This document shows, piece by piece, positions 34,012 through 47,000 of a DNA stretch of 64,000 nucleotides. Origin of the DNA: Phaffia rhodozyma (lineage: Eukaryota > Basidiomycota > Tremellomycetes > Cystofilobasidiales > Mrakiaceae). Where the stretch lies: contig JACGZH010000001.1 in NCBI GenBank assembly GCA_014706385.1, forward strand, positions 1,178,001 through 1,242,000. The letters are read 5' to 3'. Within the stretch, counting starts at the first letter, position 1, and every line of letters begins with the position of its first letter. Position numbers and translations under genes: made by a program. The notes beneath the pieces are model-generated. The model ran no database searches. It saw only the letters and a list, made by a program, of their open reading frames with translations, and was not told the origin of the DNA.

Positions 34012-37000
34012 TTATACTCTGGAAGGGTGTCGAGCGAGGGTAGCTCCAGTCTGGGAAGCCTGGGCCGCTCCGAATCGCTGCTGCTCAGCCTTGGACATCG
34101 AAACCTTGGAGTTTCCAAGTCCGACTCGTCGAGCAGTCTTGTTAAGGAACGAAGTTCGGTTGGAGTACAAAGACTCGTGTCGAGAGACGGTTCGCTGCAT
34201 GGGAGCTCCAGTGTCCTGGTGGGCAACAGCCTCGGCCTTGGCAGCAGATCGCTTTCGCAACCAAGCGATAACAGTGTACTTCATGGCAAACTTGACCAAA
34301 TCCATGGGGAAGTACCAAACAATGTTCCAGACCCAGACAATTCCAACCCAACCACCAGAGATCGACTGAACGTTGGTGAAACCCCAATCTCCGAAGGCGG
34401 CGATGATGGAAGAGATGAGCTGGGCGAGGCAGAAGGCGAGCATAAGGGCAACCGAGGGTCGCTCCATGAAGGACCATCCGTGAGATCGAGTGACGAAGAT
34501 CAAAGCCTGGGAGATGATGGCAACCTGCAAGTAGATAACCATGTGACCCCTCTTATCGTTGACCTCCTTGATGGCCTCAACACCGAACCTGTTTTCGAAA
34601 AAGTTGGTATCGTGCATGACGATGAAGAGAACAACGGTGGAAAGAGTAAGGTAGAGTCCGTAGGCAACGGCGTATGAGAAAATCTCGGCCAAATCCCAGT
34701 GATCGGGAGTCATGGAAGGTAACACTCGGTCGAGGGAAAGGGTCATGATCGTTCCGTCGTTCAAGATGGCAATAATAAGAACCATGAAAGGAGGGAAGTT
34801 AAACTTCCAGGCGAAGGCAAGCACGGCGAATCCAACAACAATTCGGATCGTAACAGCACAGGCATAGATGGCGTAGTTTCGCATTCGCTGGAAAATAATT
34901 CGGGATCCTCGGATGGCGTGAACGATGGTGGAGAGTCCAGGCTCGGTCAAGACGATATCAGCAGCTCCTCGGGCGGCATCGGTAGCTCCCTCAACAGCGA
35001 TTCCGACGTTAGCTCGAGAAAGAGCGGGTGCGTCGTTGGCTCCGTCTCCAGTCATGGCGCAAAGGTGTCCGAGACCTTGGATTCGCTTAACAATGTCGAA
35101 CTTGTGCTCGGGGAACACGCCGGCGAAACCATCAGCATCCATGATCATCTCATCGAGACTGGAGTACTTGCCACCAGCAGGGGGTCCATCTTTGAGAATC
35201 TTGGCGGGGTACATGTGATCTCCAAGACCAAGTCGTCGACCGGTCTCCTTAGCGATAGCGAGCTGATCACCGGTAACCATCTTCACCTTAACACCAAGAG
35301 CCTGAGCGTCATCGATGGTCTGCTTGGTGTCGTCTCGAGGGGGATCGAAGATAGCAAGGAGTCCAATAAGCTCGAATCCGTTTCCGGGAGCACCCTTCTC
35401 TCGGGAGTTGTCCAGAACATCCTCGTGGGCGACGGCAAGAGCTCGGAGACCTCGTCGGGCAAACTCCTCGACGTCCTTCTCGAGCTGATCCTCCATCTCG
35501 GATGTCTTGTTTCGGGAGCAAATGTCAATGATGATACCGGTCATTCCCTTGGTAGCTCGTCGGATGTTTCCAGTGGCGGTCTCGACGTAAGTAGCGGCAG
35601 TTCGCTTGTCAACAGGGTTGAAAGGAATAAAGTCCAAAAGCTCCATACCCTTTCGGGAAGCCTCAGGTCCTCCGTTGCATCCGACGACACATCCATCGAT
35701 GGCGTCCATGTTCTCGACTCGAGAAGCGTAAGCGGCAAGCATCATGACCTCCTCAGCGTTGAAAGGTCCGTAGGTCTTGACTTCGTTCATATCGATCGTG
35801 AGCTTGTTGGTGGTAAGCGTTCCGGTCTTGTCCGAGCAGAGGATAGTAACTCCGGCCAACTCTTCGATAGCGGTGATTCGGGTGACGATAGCCTTGTGCT
35901 TGGCAAGCTGCTGAGCTCCAACGGCCATAGTAACGGACAACACGGTGGGCATAGCAATGGGGATACCTCCGATCAAGAGCACAAGGATGTTGTCGAGACC
36001 ATCTCGGTAAGAGTATCGGAAATCGGCGTACAGGATAAGGATCTCGAGGAGGACAAAGATACCGATGGAAACCATGCAGAAGAGTCCGATCTTGGCAAGG
36101 ACGGCTTGCAAGTGACCGGTGGAATCGTTCTCAGCTCCGACAAGAGTGGCAGCTCGACCGAAGAAGGTGTTGGGTCCAGTGGAGATGACGATACCCTCGG
36201 CCTCTCCCTGCTTACAGGTAGATCCAGAGAAGCACTCATCACCGAGGTTCTTTCCGACAGGAAGAGACTCTCCGGTCAAGGCGGCCTGATCCATGGAAAC
36301 ATCCACAGCGTCGACCAATCGGCAATCAGAGGGGCAAACATCTCCATGCTTGAACGAAACAAGATCTCCAGGAACCAACTCGGAAGACTGTGGAAGATCG
36401 AGTATCGATAGATCAGCCTTGTGATCGTGGCCACTGATAAAGTAACGGAGAGACTAACCTCAATCTCGGCCCACGAGCCGTCTCGCTTAGCCTTGGCCTT
36501 GGGGGCGAGAGAATCCATGAGAGCTTTAACAGCGTTACCGGCATTCCTCTCCTCGACGAAACCGATGGTCGAGTTGATCTGTGTAAGAGACAACGTGAGT
36601 GTCTCGGTTTCTTCGTTAAAGATGGCCTTGATGAAAAGATGAAACTTACGATGAGCAACAGAACAATACCGACGAAATCCTGCCAATCCGGAGGTCGTCC
36701 TCCTCCGTTGGACAGGGCGATGGCGACAAGGGCGGCTCCTTCCATGACCCAAGACAAGGGGTTCCACATGAAAGAGAGGAACTGGAGGAAGGCACTGTGA
36801 TATGGGGAGAAGTGGACCAGGTCAACGACTGTCGTTTAGGCATACGTGTATGCATAACAGGATGTATGGATTCCGGACTTTTATAAATAGAAGATAAACG
36901 TACTTCTCTTTAGTCTCGGCCAGCTTGTTGGGACCAAAGATCTCGATTCGTCGAGCAGCCTCGGCAGAGGTAAGACCGTTTTCGTCACATCTGTGTTGCA

Positions 37001-37603
37001 AGTTAAGATAACGGAGTCAGATGATGAAGCGAAAGCCTCAGATCAAAACTGTATAATCGGAAGCGATAAGGATTACGCACTGAAGGAGCTGGAAGACCTC
37101 CTCCATCACGACGTGCTCGATATCGACCTTATCCTTGTCGTAAAGGTCATCGGCGGTGAATTGAATCTAAATGGAATGGAAAGCGTATGAGTGAGATCTG
37201 TTCAGTTGGCAAAATCTAATACTAATGGGAAGAAAAGGGAAAACGGAGGAAAAAACGGGAGGACGAACAGTGTTTAGATCGACAAGAGCGTGCTTATCAC
37301 CATCACTCTTGTGCTCCATATCCTTGTACTCTCGCTTCTTCTTCTCCTCGATCGGAGCGTCGTCTACGGGAGCGAAGGAAAAACAAAACAGAAGAAAAAA
37401 AGCCAAGAAGGGGACGAATAAGGATCTAGGAGTTGCGCAAAAAAGGGATGTCGCTCAACGGCACCAAGAAGAGGGACAGAAAAGGGAGAACAAAGAACGC
37501 CAAGAAACTGGTTCCAAGCTTAAAGTCGACGGTTTTGACCGACAAGAAACAACAGAGGGTACATACCAGGAACGACATCAGGTGTATGTTTTTTCTCGTC
37601 CAT
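34012..37603 (-). CDS. PMA1: Plasma membrane proton-pumping P-type ATPase
   Basis: Type IIIA P-type ATPase that exports protons at the cell surface, sets membrane potential and drives nutrient symport. Begins at 37603 with [12 protein letters not shown] and ends at 34012-34014 (about 920 aa). Exon breaks all lie in the first third; 36378-34012 is one uninterrupted exon. Motifs: the actuator-domain TGES loop ([12 protein letters not shown]), the phosphorylation site [30 protein letters not shown] for the hinge, and the membrane segments around [19 protein letters not shown]. The C-terminal tail after the last helix is about 80 residues and rich in Ser, Gln and Arg, as expected for the autoinhibitory domain. 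Codon use is strongly biased, typical of an abundant protein, which creates long shadow frames on the other strand. Confidence 0.97.
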
Positions 37604-39920
37604 GGTGGAAGATATGTATGCGCTTTGAACGACTTTTGAATATGTTAAGATTAGGGAAATGAGAATGAACCCGTCTGTCGCAGAGAACGGAGCTGTCGAT
37701 CGATAGATCGAACGGGGACACTGTCAGCGAGAGGGAAGAGCTACTGGGGTTGACGCTTCTTTACGACACGCCTTGTCGAGAAAGGGAGTACAAGTAGGGA
37801 TGAAAACGAAGACTGGATCGAGGACTAGAATGGATGGAGGGATGTCAAGAAAGAATGAAAGCGAGAGAAGGAAAAGAAACGAAAGATCCAACTAAAAGGA
37901 CTGGGGATCTTTGTATCTTTTTTTCACACAGATTTTCCTTGCCGTGTCCACTGGGAGTTTGTCAGAGTTGACGGGCGGCAAGGCAGAGGCCGAGATAGAG
38001 AGTGTGGGTATTTGGGTTTCCAGGAACCGGATAGGGAAAGTGTGCCTTTTTTTCTTTTTTCTTTTCTTTTAATCTCTTTTCTTTTGCGCGCTCTCGTGCG
38101 TCGTCGCTCTCGCGGTCGGCCACCTGTAACGCTGAACTTTGTCTGTCTACGCCGTCGGCCGCTGGAGAAATTTCCAGAAGTGGGGCCCCAATCAACTTTA
38201 TTTTTGATGCTTCCAATTTCACCTCCTTTCCGTCGCTTTTTTTGGAACTGCGCAATGATTATCTTCCCTCCCGGTCGTGCCGCGGCGATTCGGCTAGAGT
38301 TGACCAATTCAATCGCTCGGCTTCTCTCTCTCGATTACCCGAATTGGCCTTTCTCTGGATATGTATGTCTCTCTCTCTCCATGGACTCTGTGTCAACCCC
38401 CTCTGGCTGATAGCTCACGCCTGAAGTCATGCGGCCGGCCGTGGGAGTGTAAGTTGTAAGCACAATGACCTCACGATGTTTCGTCTTACTTCTCTCGATT
38501 TTCGTCTTCATGCATCATCTACCTCTGCAAAAGACTCTCAAAGAAGCGCTGGATCCGGACAGAGCTAGAAACCGTTCGAGTGCGCATCTATATATGCCGC
38601 CCAACGTGGATGTGAGGGAAAAGGTGAGCTACAAAGGAGAGGAAACAATAGAACAGATAGCACATTCGATTGCTTGGATGTTACACTCTCTCGGGTCTGT
38701 AATACCAAGCGTCTCTTCTCTCTTACGTTTCATGTCCGCTTCAAAGCCGAAGGATTGGTCGGTCCATTTCTGGAAGGCGGAGGCGGCAAGACTGTCTGTG
38801 CGTGTGCGTGTGCGTGTGCTTGCGTGCGTGTAAGGCCTTTTCCTCTCAATTTGCTCTCTCCCTTCTCGTATGCTTCCGTTCTATCCTAGTTCCTATCTAT
38901 CTATTTGTTTGTCTGTCTTCTTCTCTTCCTTTGATCGGAACTTATGGGAGGATGCATGGAAAAATGATGAACCAGAAAGTAGAGAGAAAAGGAAGAAGGA
39001 CCAAGACAGAGAGCCCAGTCTAGAAAAGCCTCGGCGGCGGGCGCTTAGATGAAGCTTGAAAGAAGCGAGAGAGTATAGAGGGATATATTGTACAAAAGAC
39101 AACACACACACAAGAAAAAGGCCGTCGGGAAGGAAATCGACGCAAGACCTACGCCAAAGAAACTAAAGCCAACGGGCTCGACCCAGTTCTTTGTCTCAAT
39201 CTCTTGGGCCTTTTTATCGTTTGTTTCGTTTAATTTTCGGGTGATCGAATAAGAGAATAAGCAAGAGGAATGGAAATTCATACTCGGCCTTATCCAGCAA
39301 TAAATTGAAATCAGACTCATCCGAAAAATATCGAACGTTGGTTTTCTGACCCCAATCTTGTCCTTGTTACGACATGTTGCATGACCGGCATGTAACCACG
39401 TTTCATTCCCCTTGAATGCCCTGGCCCTAATCGGCCGATGATGTTTACAATCCGGTTCAGTTCAGTCTTGTCCCATCCGATCTATACCAACTCAATCTCG
39501 GTTTGGTCTGTTTGGGATCACGAATGGACGAATGTATTGAGAAACCGTTTGAGACTAATCAACTAACTAGTTGTTGCATGCCTGCAGAAACTTTGCTGTT
39601 GACATTCGCAACAAAGGAACCACCTTCTCTTTTCAGGACAGAACCTGATGGATAGTCCGGTTCCTCTCTCTTAACGTTATTCACTCTTTGCGCTAACCAA
39701 TCTACTCACCCTGGCCCTTGGTCCTTCTTGACTTCGTCTGGACCTCATCAGTTGGAAGAAACTTACTGACACGCTCGATACCGGGTCCTTCTTGACTTAT
39801 ATCAATCAACCTCTCACTACCTCTCTCTTGTCTCTTCCTCGCTGAGATCCCTTTTCTTCACACTCACATCTCACAACACAATCCGAAAGACTTATTCTTA
39901 ATCACTCTCTTTTCCCTTAA
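37604..39920. other. Long divergent intergenic region upstream of PMA1
   Basis: 2.3 kb between the PMA1 start (-) and the Q-rich protein start (+). It has pyrimidine-rich blocks (about 38050-38100), an imperfect GTGTGC repeat (38798-38831) and T-rich tracts. The best frame (38465-38833) is poor in protein character and I do not call it. Most of it is likely the promoter and 5' UTR of the highly expressed PMA1. Confidence 0.5.
38798..38831 (+). repeat. Imperfect GTGTGC repeat
   Basis: About five hexamer-like GTGTGC/GTGCGT units in the intergenic region between PMA1 and the Q-rich gene. It can form alternating purine-pyrimidine DNA. Confidence 0.6.
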
Positions 39921-40954
39921 ATGTTATCTACTTATCTCTCAACGACCGGCGGAGATCATCGTGTGACATTTGCACAACAACAACAACAGCAGCAACAGCA
40001 ACAAAAACAGTCATGGCAGCAGCAACAGCAGCAGCAACCTGGCCGGTGAGTAGCAGATCACGAAAGTACCAATGTATCCCCTTGACTTTGATCGTTGACG
40101 CAAGTTGTCCCCCTTGTTCGTTTTTCATAAAAAGGAGTCCATATCTTTCTGCGAATACCCCTCTAGCTCCAATCTCTTCACCGGAAAGGGCCTATCACCC
40201 AAACGCGGGAGCCGATGATTCTGGACGACAGACACCTTCTCCATCCTTACCGACCGAGAGCCCGACAAATCCGTTCGTGTCCCCATTTTCTACCCCAGCT
40301 CCTAGTCCTGCGCTTGCCTGGGGTCCGACCAGGTCCCCAGTCGGATCGACCGCACATGAAAAAGAAGAAGGCGTATCTAGAGGGATGATCGGAGGAGGAG
40401 ATACCGGGAGAGAGAGAAAGTCTGTGTTCTGGAATAGGTTCTCGGTGAGTCCACTCTCGCTTAAAAGGTTTTTTGTTTGTTTGATAAAAACGCGGTCCTT
40501 CTACATCAGACACCTTTTCTCAGACATCCTCACTCTATGAATTCCTTCCAGATCATAGCACACAACGCATCGGCTGTCGAATCGGATGCCGGCTGGCTAC
40601 AAGCGAAAAAGGCAAAAGATTCCCGAATGGGCAAGATTCTCTGGTTGATGGTATTCGTGATGCTCTTCGTCATCGCCGGAGCCATCACTGCTCATTATCT
40701 CACGAAGGAACCTGCACTTACCACAGGAACAGGTTCGAATCGGTACGGCTCGCTTGGTTCTCCATCCACTGCTGGTGATATAACGACAGATGTCACGAAG
40801 CGAACTGTAAGTACAGCACATCATGCACCCTCATCTCGCTTTGGTCAGATGTTCAATTTCCTTCTCGTCGAATATGACCTGATCCGGGCCTGACATCTAG
40901 ATAGCATCTTCAGAACCTGTTTGGCGTATAATAGTTTGGAGACAAGCTCAGTGA
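39921..40954 (+). CDS. Q-rich single-span membrane protein, unknown function
   Basis: Unrecognised 247-aa protein; exons 39921-40045, 40135-40444, 40552-40806 and 40901-40954 keep the frame. The N terminus has two glutamine runs interrupted by KQSW (residues about 19-40). A Pro/Ser/Thr-rich region follows (SPYLSANTPLAPISSPERAY onward) with several S/T-P sites. One hydrophobic segment (about 180-200, ILWLMVFVMLFVIAGAITA) is preceded by Lys/Arg, consistent with a type II membrane protein with a cytosolic N-terminal tail. The last short exon is the least certain part. No family recognised. Confidence 0.65.
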
Positions 40955-41322
40955 TTTATCGGCCGCTTCGAAATAGACACCTCCTACTTGTGTCATACTG
41001 GATGTTCTTCTAAATCTATAATCGTAATTCACATCTCTAGCCCAGTGTTACCTCACTCTTCTCAATCTTGAACAATCTTCTCTCTCTCTCTTTGTCTCTC
41101 CTTCTTTCTTTCTTTTCTCTGCTTGCTCTCTTCGAGAAGTTGATACGTGCAAACTCCTATTCTTCTCTCCCGCACGAAAAGTTCTCTTGAATCTCATCAA
41201 CGTTCACCATCGCTATTTGTATATCCTTCTTCTTTTTCTCCTCCTCCTGCCCGATACTCCTTCTCATATCCCTGATTTCCTCTACGTCACAATCAAGGAT
41301 GCATCAGAGCTGCCCAATCTTT
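40955..41322. other. Intergenic region between convergent genes
   Basis: 368 bp, strongly pyrimidine-rich (CTCTCT and TTCTTT blocks, 41075-41280). Two 3' UTRs expected; no gene seen. Confidence 0.5.
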
Positions 41323-43756
41323 TTATAAGAAATCCATACCCATGCCCAAACTAAATCCTTTACTAAGACCTTCTTTTCGACTTCCTACTAAGGGTAATGT
41401 GAAGTTTGCTTCGATCCGGACGGGTGAGAAGTCATACACCAACCCGACGCCTGCAGAGACCGATGGAGCGGTAGCGAATAGTGGACTGATCGATTCTTTT
41501 GGTGTAGCTGATCAAGGAACAGAAAGAGGAAAGAATGAGCATCTCGTTTGACCAAGAATATGTTGGTGCTTGATCCGTAAATTGGCCTCCGGGTTTGAGA
41601 AAGGAAGCAGATAGGAAAAGAAAGGGACAAACCGCCGAGAGAAGTCAACTTTCCGGCGTTGGCGAACGCGTGAAGCTTGAATGGCCATTCCGGCTTGATA
41701 GGCAATGGACTGAATAGAGAAACCCCAATAGAGTACATCAAGTCTCCTCCTAGTGAGTCCTCTACAGAGATCCAGTCCAGTGCCATGCGGAAGTAAGAGA
41801 CATTGAATAAGTTTTCTCGAATGTGGGATCAGTCAAAGAAAAGTGGAATGAACGAACCACCATCCCTAGGACCCATTCCATTCATCTTGAAACCTCTCAC
41901 ACCGGTCGGACCGCCAGCCAACAATCGATCGGCAAGATGGACCGGTCGATCTTTAAACATCGGTAGGACCGCTCCTGCCCGAGCAGAAAAGGAAGCAAAT
42001 AGCCCTTCGGTTCCTATTGCCCGCGAGAACGTAGTCTCGGTCGTCGATTTGAGGAAAAACGCAGAACCTCCTAACCCGGCGATTTCCTATCAAACGAGTA
42101 TGGAAAAAAGAATTAGGGTTCTCATGGTCAGAGGTCAATTCAAGATTTTGGACTGAGAAGAGGTGTCTATAGATATCTCACCTGAGAGGCCTTGAAGAGG
42201 CGTCCGGTCGTGCCGAGGAAGGTTTTATCTCTGGTGTCAGATGCGTATGCATACATCAAGGAGGATTTGAGAGAAGGCCCTGGCCGAGCAGCCTCTCGAA
42301 CACTGATTGAACGAGTGAAAGAGAGTATGAGAAGCCTTGTGGCAGGAAAGAGTAAATAGACGGCGATATAACGAACGAGAGTGAAGCGTTGGGCAAAAGG
42401 TTTTGGAGTGTGCGCTGGGTGGCCTCATAAGTGATGGAATGACCACCGAAAAAGTTCCTTTTCTAAACGATGCCGCCGAAAAATGATGATCATTTGATAC
42501 AACTGATCAGTATTGGTTGCAGTCACTTGATGACCGAAGAAGACGCTTACCTCCCAAGTTAGTTTACCACCCTGAAGACCCTCCCAATGAGAAGCGTAGG
42601 AAGTGTTGTCTCGGTCTAATGAAAAGACCGAGAGTACAAGACTTTGAAGAGGAGACGCAAAAAGCGGAGTTTTCAAGCTAGCCTGTGTAGATGGTAGTCA
42701 GAAAGGATCCCGTTCGATGAGTCTGTGACAAATATAGAGAGAGAAAAAGGCATAGAAGCTCACTTCAAACGCTGATCGAGTTTTCGTCCCCACAGAGGAA
42801 GACACTGAGAGAGTCTCTGCACCTCCAAAGACATTACGGACGTCTCCTGTTATATACTGTTGGACAATCGAAACAGTTTCTAGCTCAGACTGGAAGAACT
42901 CTAGACCGGCAAGGATGAAATGCATGAGCAGATGAATGTAGCCCAGGACTCACAGCGCTTCCTTCAGCCTGACCAAACTCTGTCCCACTCTTCAAAGTGA
43001 CCCTGCCGGCTTCTTCCACGTCGACCACAACATCGACTGCGCCCTCCCTAGCAAGCAAACTCTGAGCCTGCTCCAACCGAACATCGATTCGTTTGAAAAG
43101 CCCGAATGGAACGAGTGCTTGCTTAACTTCTTGAGTAAGTTCCAGTAGGGAACCTAATGTTGGATCTTCTGAGGCTGGCTGACGGGCCGTAAGAAGCGGG
43201 GTGAGTAGAGAAGAGAGAAAGGTTGACCTAGTTTGCCGAGTATTGAGAACTCGGAGGGAGGCAAGGGGTAAATTCGTCTGAAGGTTATCGTAAACCTGTG
43301 AGATAGATTGAGAAAAAAGTTATTATCATAACTCGATTACTTTATAAATCTAAAGAAGACGAACAATATCATTCAAGAGCCGGGCGCTTCTTTGGTATTC
43401 ACCCTGCAGACGGGCTTGACGCTGCTGAGCTTGCCAATCCAGGATTTCCTCTGCAAAGAAACGATTAAGATACGATCAGTTTATTTCGTCTATGTAGAGC
43501 TCATCTCATCGCTTCATAAACGAACGAGTGGACAATCCAACGGGTTCTCCGTCCGTAGGCAAAGGAGCTTCGCGAACGATCCTTGGAAACGGGTCTGGAG
43601 TTTGAGGTGAGCTGAAAGGCTATAGCAGTTTTGGTGGGCAGTCTGACAGTCAGAATATCAAAAACGCTTGAGGACCAAGCGCAAAAAAACGAAACAAACT
43701 CTCACAGATCTCTCGTCCTCGTCGTCAAAGATTGAGCTACCTGCCTGAGGATCCAT
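41323..43756 (-). CDS. SAM50: SAM50/TOB55, mitochondrial outer-membrane beta-barrel assembly channel
   Basis: Core of the sorting and assembly machinery, which inserts beta-barrel proteins into the mitochondrial outer membrane (Omp85/BamA family). Starts at 43756 with MDPQAGSSIFDDEDERS. A POTRA-like region follows (FGLFKRIDVRLEQAQSLL, then VDVVVDVEEAGRVTLKSGTE). The barrel part includes TKTRSAFEASLKTPLFASP, WEGLQGGKLTWE, and the hallmark RLLAGGPTGVRGFKMNGMGP region that lines the pore. The last strand RKEGLSKGFSLGMGMDFL fits a beta-signal (polar-x-Gly-x-x-hydrophobic-x-hydrophobic) before the stop at 41323-41325. Eight or more introns; internal boundaries are approximate. Length and order match fungal Sam50. 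Confidence 0.9.
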
Positions 43757-44015
43757 AGCGATCTGTACTGAGCTGATGGATTTTGATGAGTTGATTGTTG
43801 ACGATCTCAACTGAAATCTCACACGGAGTTTCCTTGGACTTATAGATGAAATTCACAATTCAAATACTTGGTTCAATTAAGTCATCCTTCCTTTTCTCCT
43901 GCCCCAGTTCGCCCTACCAATTCGATTGTTGCCCTCATTCCCCATACCATCATCCTCCCGTTGCTTGTCCTCGTCTCTCACCTGGGTTTGAAGTACTTGA
44001 CTGACAACGCTCATC

Positions 44016-47000
44016 ATGTCTACACCTGTGGATGTGTCCGCTCTCAGGTCGCTTGCTTTGCAGACAAAGAAACGTAAGGTAGACGAAGTAGAAGCCTCTT
44101 CACGTCCGCCCGTTGTTTCCAACACCGTCGCGAACCTTACTAGTGGTTCGTCCTTGACTTCTTCCCCTGAACAAGGTACGACGCCTGCTGCCAAGATCGA
44201 ACCAGTATTGAGGGCAGGATCTAAGCTCTCGGTATCCGGCCAAGCTTCGTCCAAGGTTGGAGACGAGGGAGCTGATCGTGAGGATGGAGAGATCTCTGAG
44301 GACGAAGAACCACTCGCGTCTCCTAAGCCAGCCTCCCCTACGCTGTATACTCCTAATATCCGTCCACCTGGGATACTTCCACCAACAATTTACCCTCATA
44401 ATGCCCCTTCTTTAGGCTCAAACAATCCTCTCATACTTCCACCGTTACCACCATTCCCTCTCCCACCTCCCCCGACGCTGGCGCTCGAACCAAGGTTTCC
44501 ACCACCTAGTCCCGCCTTACTGGAGGCCACCAATAAGCCGGTTGGTCCTAAGAAAAAGAAGACCAAGACGGCTAAAGGATCGAAAGTTCCGATCAAGATC
44601 CAACCTAGGATGATTGAGGAGCCTAGAAAGGTTGATCCCGTCAAGGCAGGAGCAGATGAACTTCAGAGTACGTATCTTTCCTCCAGGCGGTGAGCGGTGC
44701 TCAAATCTATCTAAGAACGTAGCTGATTCTTCTCACTCTTTTTGCTCGCTAATTCTTACCTCTTTCTATTGAAAAGTTTCTGAGGAAGAATATGCAGAGT
44801 CTCGAACGTTACTCATCGAACTTCTATCATGGGGGGTGGAGCCAGAGTACTTTGTGACCCAAGGATTCTCTCGCAAGGCCCTTCTAGTGTACTGCAGGGA
44901 TCTCAAAATTAGACTACCCACAAACCTTCCGCCAGCTGGGATTCTTACTGCTGAGAAAAGAAAAACTAATCTAAATCAAGAGAAACTCAGTCAAGTGAAC
45001 GATACAGCTGAGAAAACTGGTCAGCAACTGTTCAGATTTGTTTTCTTAACATACTTGTGGTTTCAATATTTGACCATAGCCGTTGCCATTTTCAACCACT
45101 AATATGGAATCACACTTTCAGACTCTTTCAAATCTCGTATGGATCTCTTCGATCGAATCTCGATGCAAGACCAGACTCTGGACACAGTCATGACCAACGC
45201 TGCTCCCTCTACTTCTGTACCTATATCCGACGAAGTATCCCCTGTGGTAGCTGTCGAGAACCAGATTGGTCTTACTAAGGAAGCCGTGGTGCCTGTTTCT
45301 GAGAAGTCGGATGTCTCCTTAGAGAAGTCCTCCAAAAAGAAAAAGAAAAGGAAAACCTCGGATGCAGATGCAGAGGGGAGGACGAATTCAAATGCGCCTA
45401 TCTCCCCTCCTAAGTTTGCTGTAGTATCTCCAACTCTTGCCTTGGATGCTGCGCATAGTCTCCCTCCTTCCGCTGCTGGTGCAGCACTTCTGCCTAGAAC
45501 CTTCGACTCAAGCGTGATTGCAAAACCTCTTAAAACACAAGACACCCCCCCTCCTCCTCCTCCTATCAGCCCTCCTCCACCGCTGCCAATCAAGTCCCCT
45601 GTTTCTCGAAATCTTACTTTGATTCCTAAATCTTCCGAACCACAACTGCAACTCCCTTCGCCGAACAACCATCTCCAGCGTCCTCTAGACCCAAACTTCG
45701 CCTATTCTTTCCCGCCAAGCTCGAATCACCATCATACGATACGCTCTCCTTTGGAACCTTATTCAGATAGACTTAATCCAACTTTGAATGCAGGGACGTA
45801 CGGTTCTTACGTTGATGCTGGTGCGGTCGAAGGCCACCCTCTCTACCCACAACACCAACATCAGCAGCAAGTTGTCTTTCCAGATCTTCGTTCTCACCAT
45901 CCATTGACTCATCCTGCAGTATATGGCGTTCCTTCACCTGGGCCACTGGACGAGGCGTTGGAAGAAAGAACAGGAGGACCTCATCAATTTGACCTCTTAT
46001 CATCGACAAGCAACTCTTCCTCTACTCCAATAGGCGTAGCTTCACCTGTTGGCACACCTAAACAGATTCCTGAAATGTCACTGTTTTCATCCGATGCGGA
46101 TTTGAAGAAGGTGTCTCCAGAAGCTTCAGTATCAGATTCAGATACTGCACCCACGACTTCAACCACCATAGCCACTCTGACGGAGGTGGATTTAACTGCT
46201 GTGGAAGCCCATCGAAAGGCGGTGCTCCAGGCACGCAAAGCTCTGCTCTTAGAAAAGAAGCGGATGGAAGAAGACAAACGAACAGAGTCAACTTTATCAG
46301 AAAGACTCCGAGAGAAGAAGGAAGAGGTGGCTCGAAGGGAAAAGGAGCTAGCGGAAAGGTTTAGGGCAATAAAGGCAGCTAAGGAAACCGCCAAGGCTAT
46401 GGTAGCTGGGTCTGAAGAGAAAGAGAAGAGTGAAAGGATGGTTATGAGTGCAATGAAGAAGACGGCCAAGACAGGAAAGCTTCTCTCTGAACCTAGTTCA
46501 AAGGAGATCGATGTTGTTGTGTTGAGTAGTGATGATGAGGAGGAAATCGAAGAAGGTGAAGTTAGAGAAGACGCGGTCGTAACCGCAGAGGAAGCTTATG
46601 CCTCTAGATCTATTCCCCTTTCGACTCCGCTTGCGCCGCCCCCAACCCCCGTCTCTACTTTAGCATCGGCGCCCCCTCTATCTTCTTCCGCCCCCTCTTC
46701 GCCTCGCCTCGCTTCCACCCGTAGTTTGCTCGGTCCAAAACAGCTAGTTATCCTTCCTCGACGATCTGCATCAGCTCATAAGCGGCCCTCCGCTCTTGAT
46801 TTTGACCATAAAGCACCCACAACGTTCGGATATTCATCCAACTCGAATCATACATCTGTCGAAGGAATCCCGTTCAGCAAATCTAAACCGCTTGTTCCTG
46901 AACAGGCTTGGAGATTTGTAATCGATATTTCCGATTGTGAGGCTAGTGATGAAGAGGACGGAGGGACGACACCTTTTGTTCTTCCCGGAGCTCGACTAAC

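Noticed and set aside
34918..36411. 497-codon plus-strand frame opposite PMA1
   Set aside because: A shadow of the strongly biased PMA1 codons on the other strand; the Ser/Gly/Asp-rich translation has no fold signature.
38465..38833. 122-codon frame in the PMA1 upstream region
   Set aside because: Ends in an imperfect GTGTGC repeat translated as alternating Val/Arg, with no domain and no splice partners.
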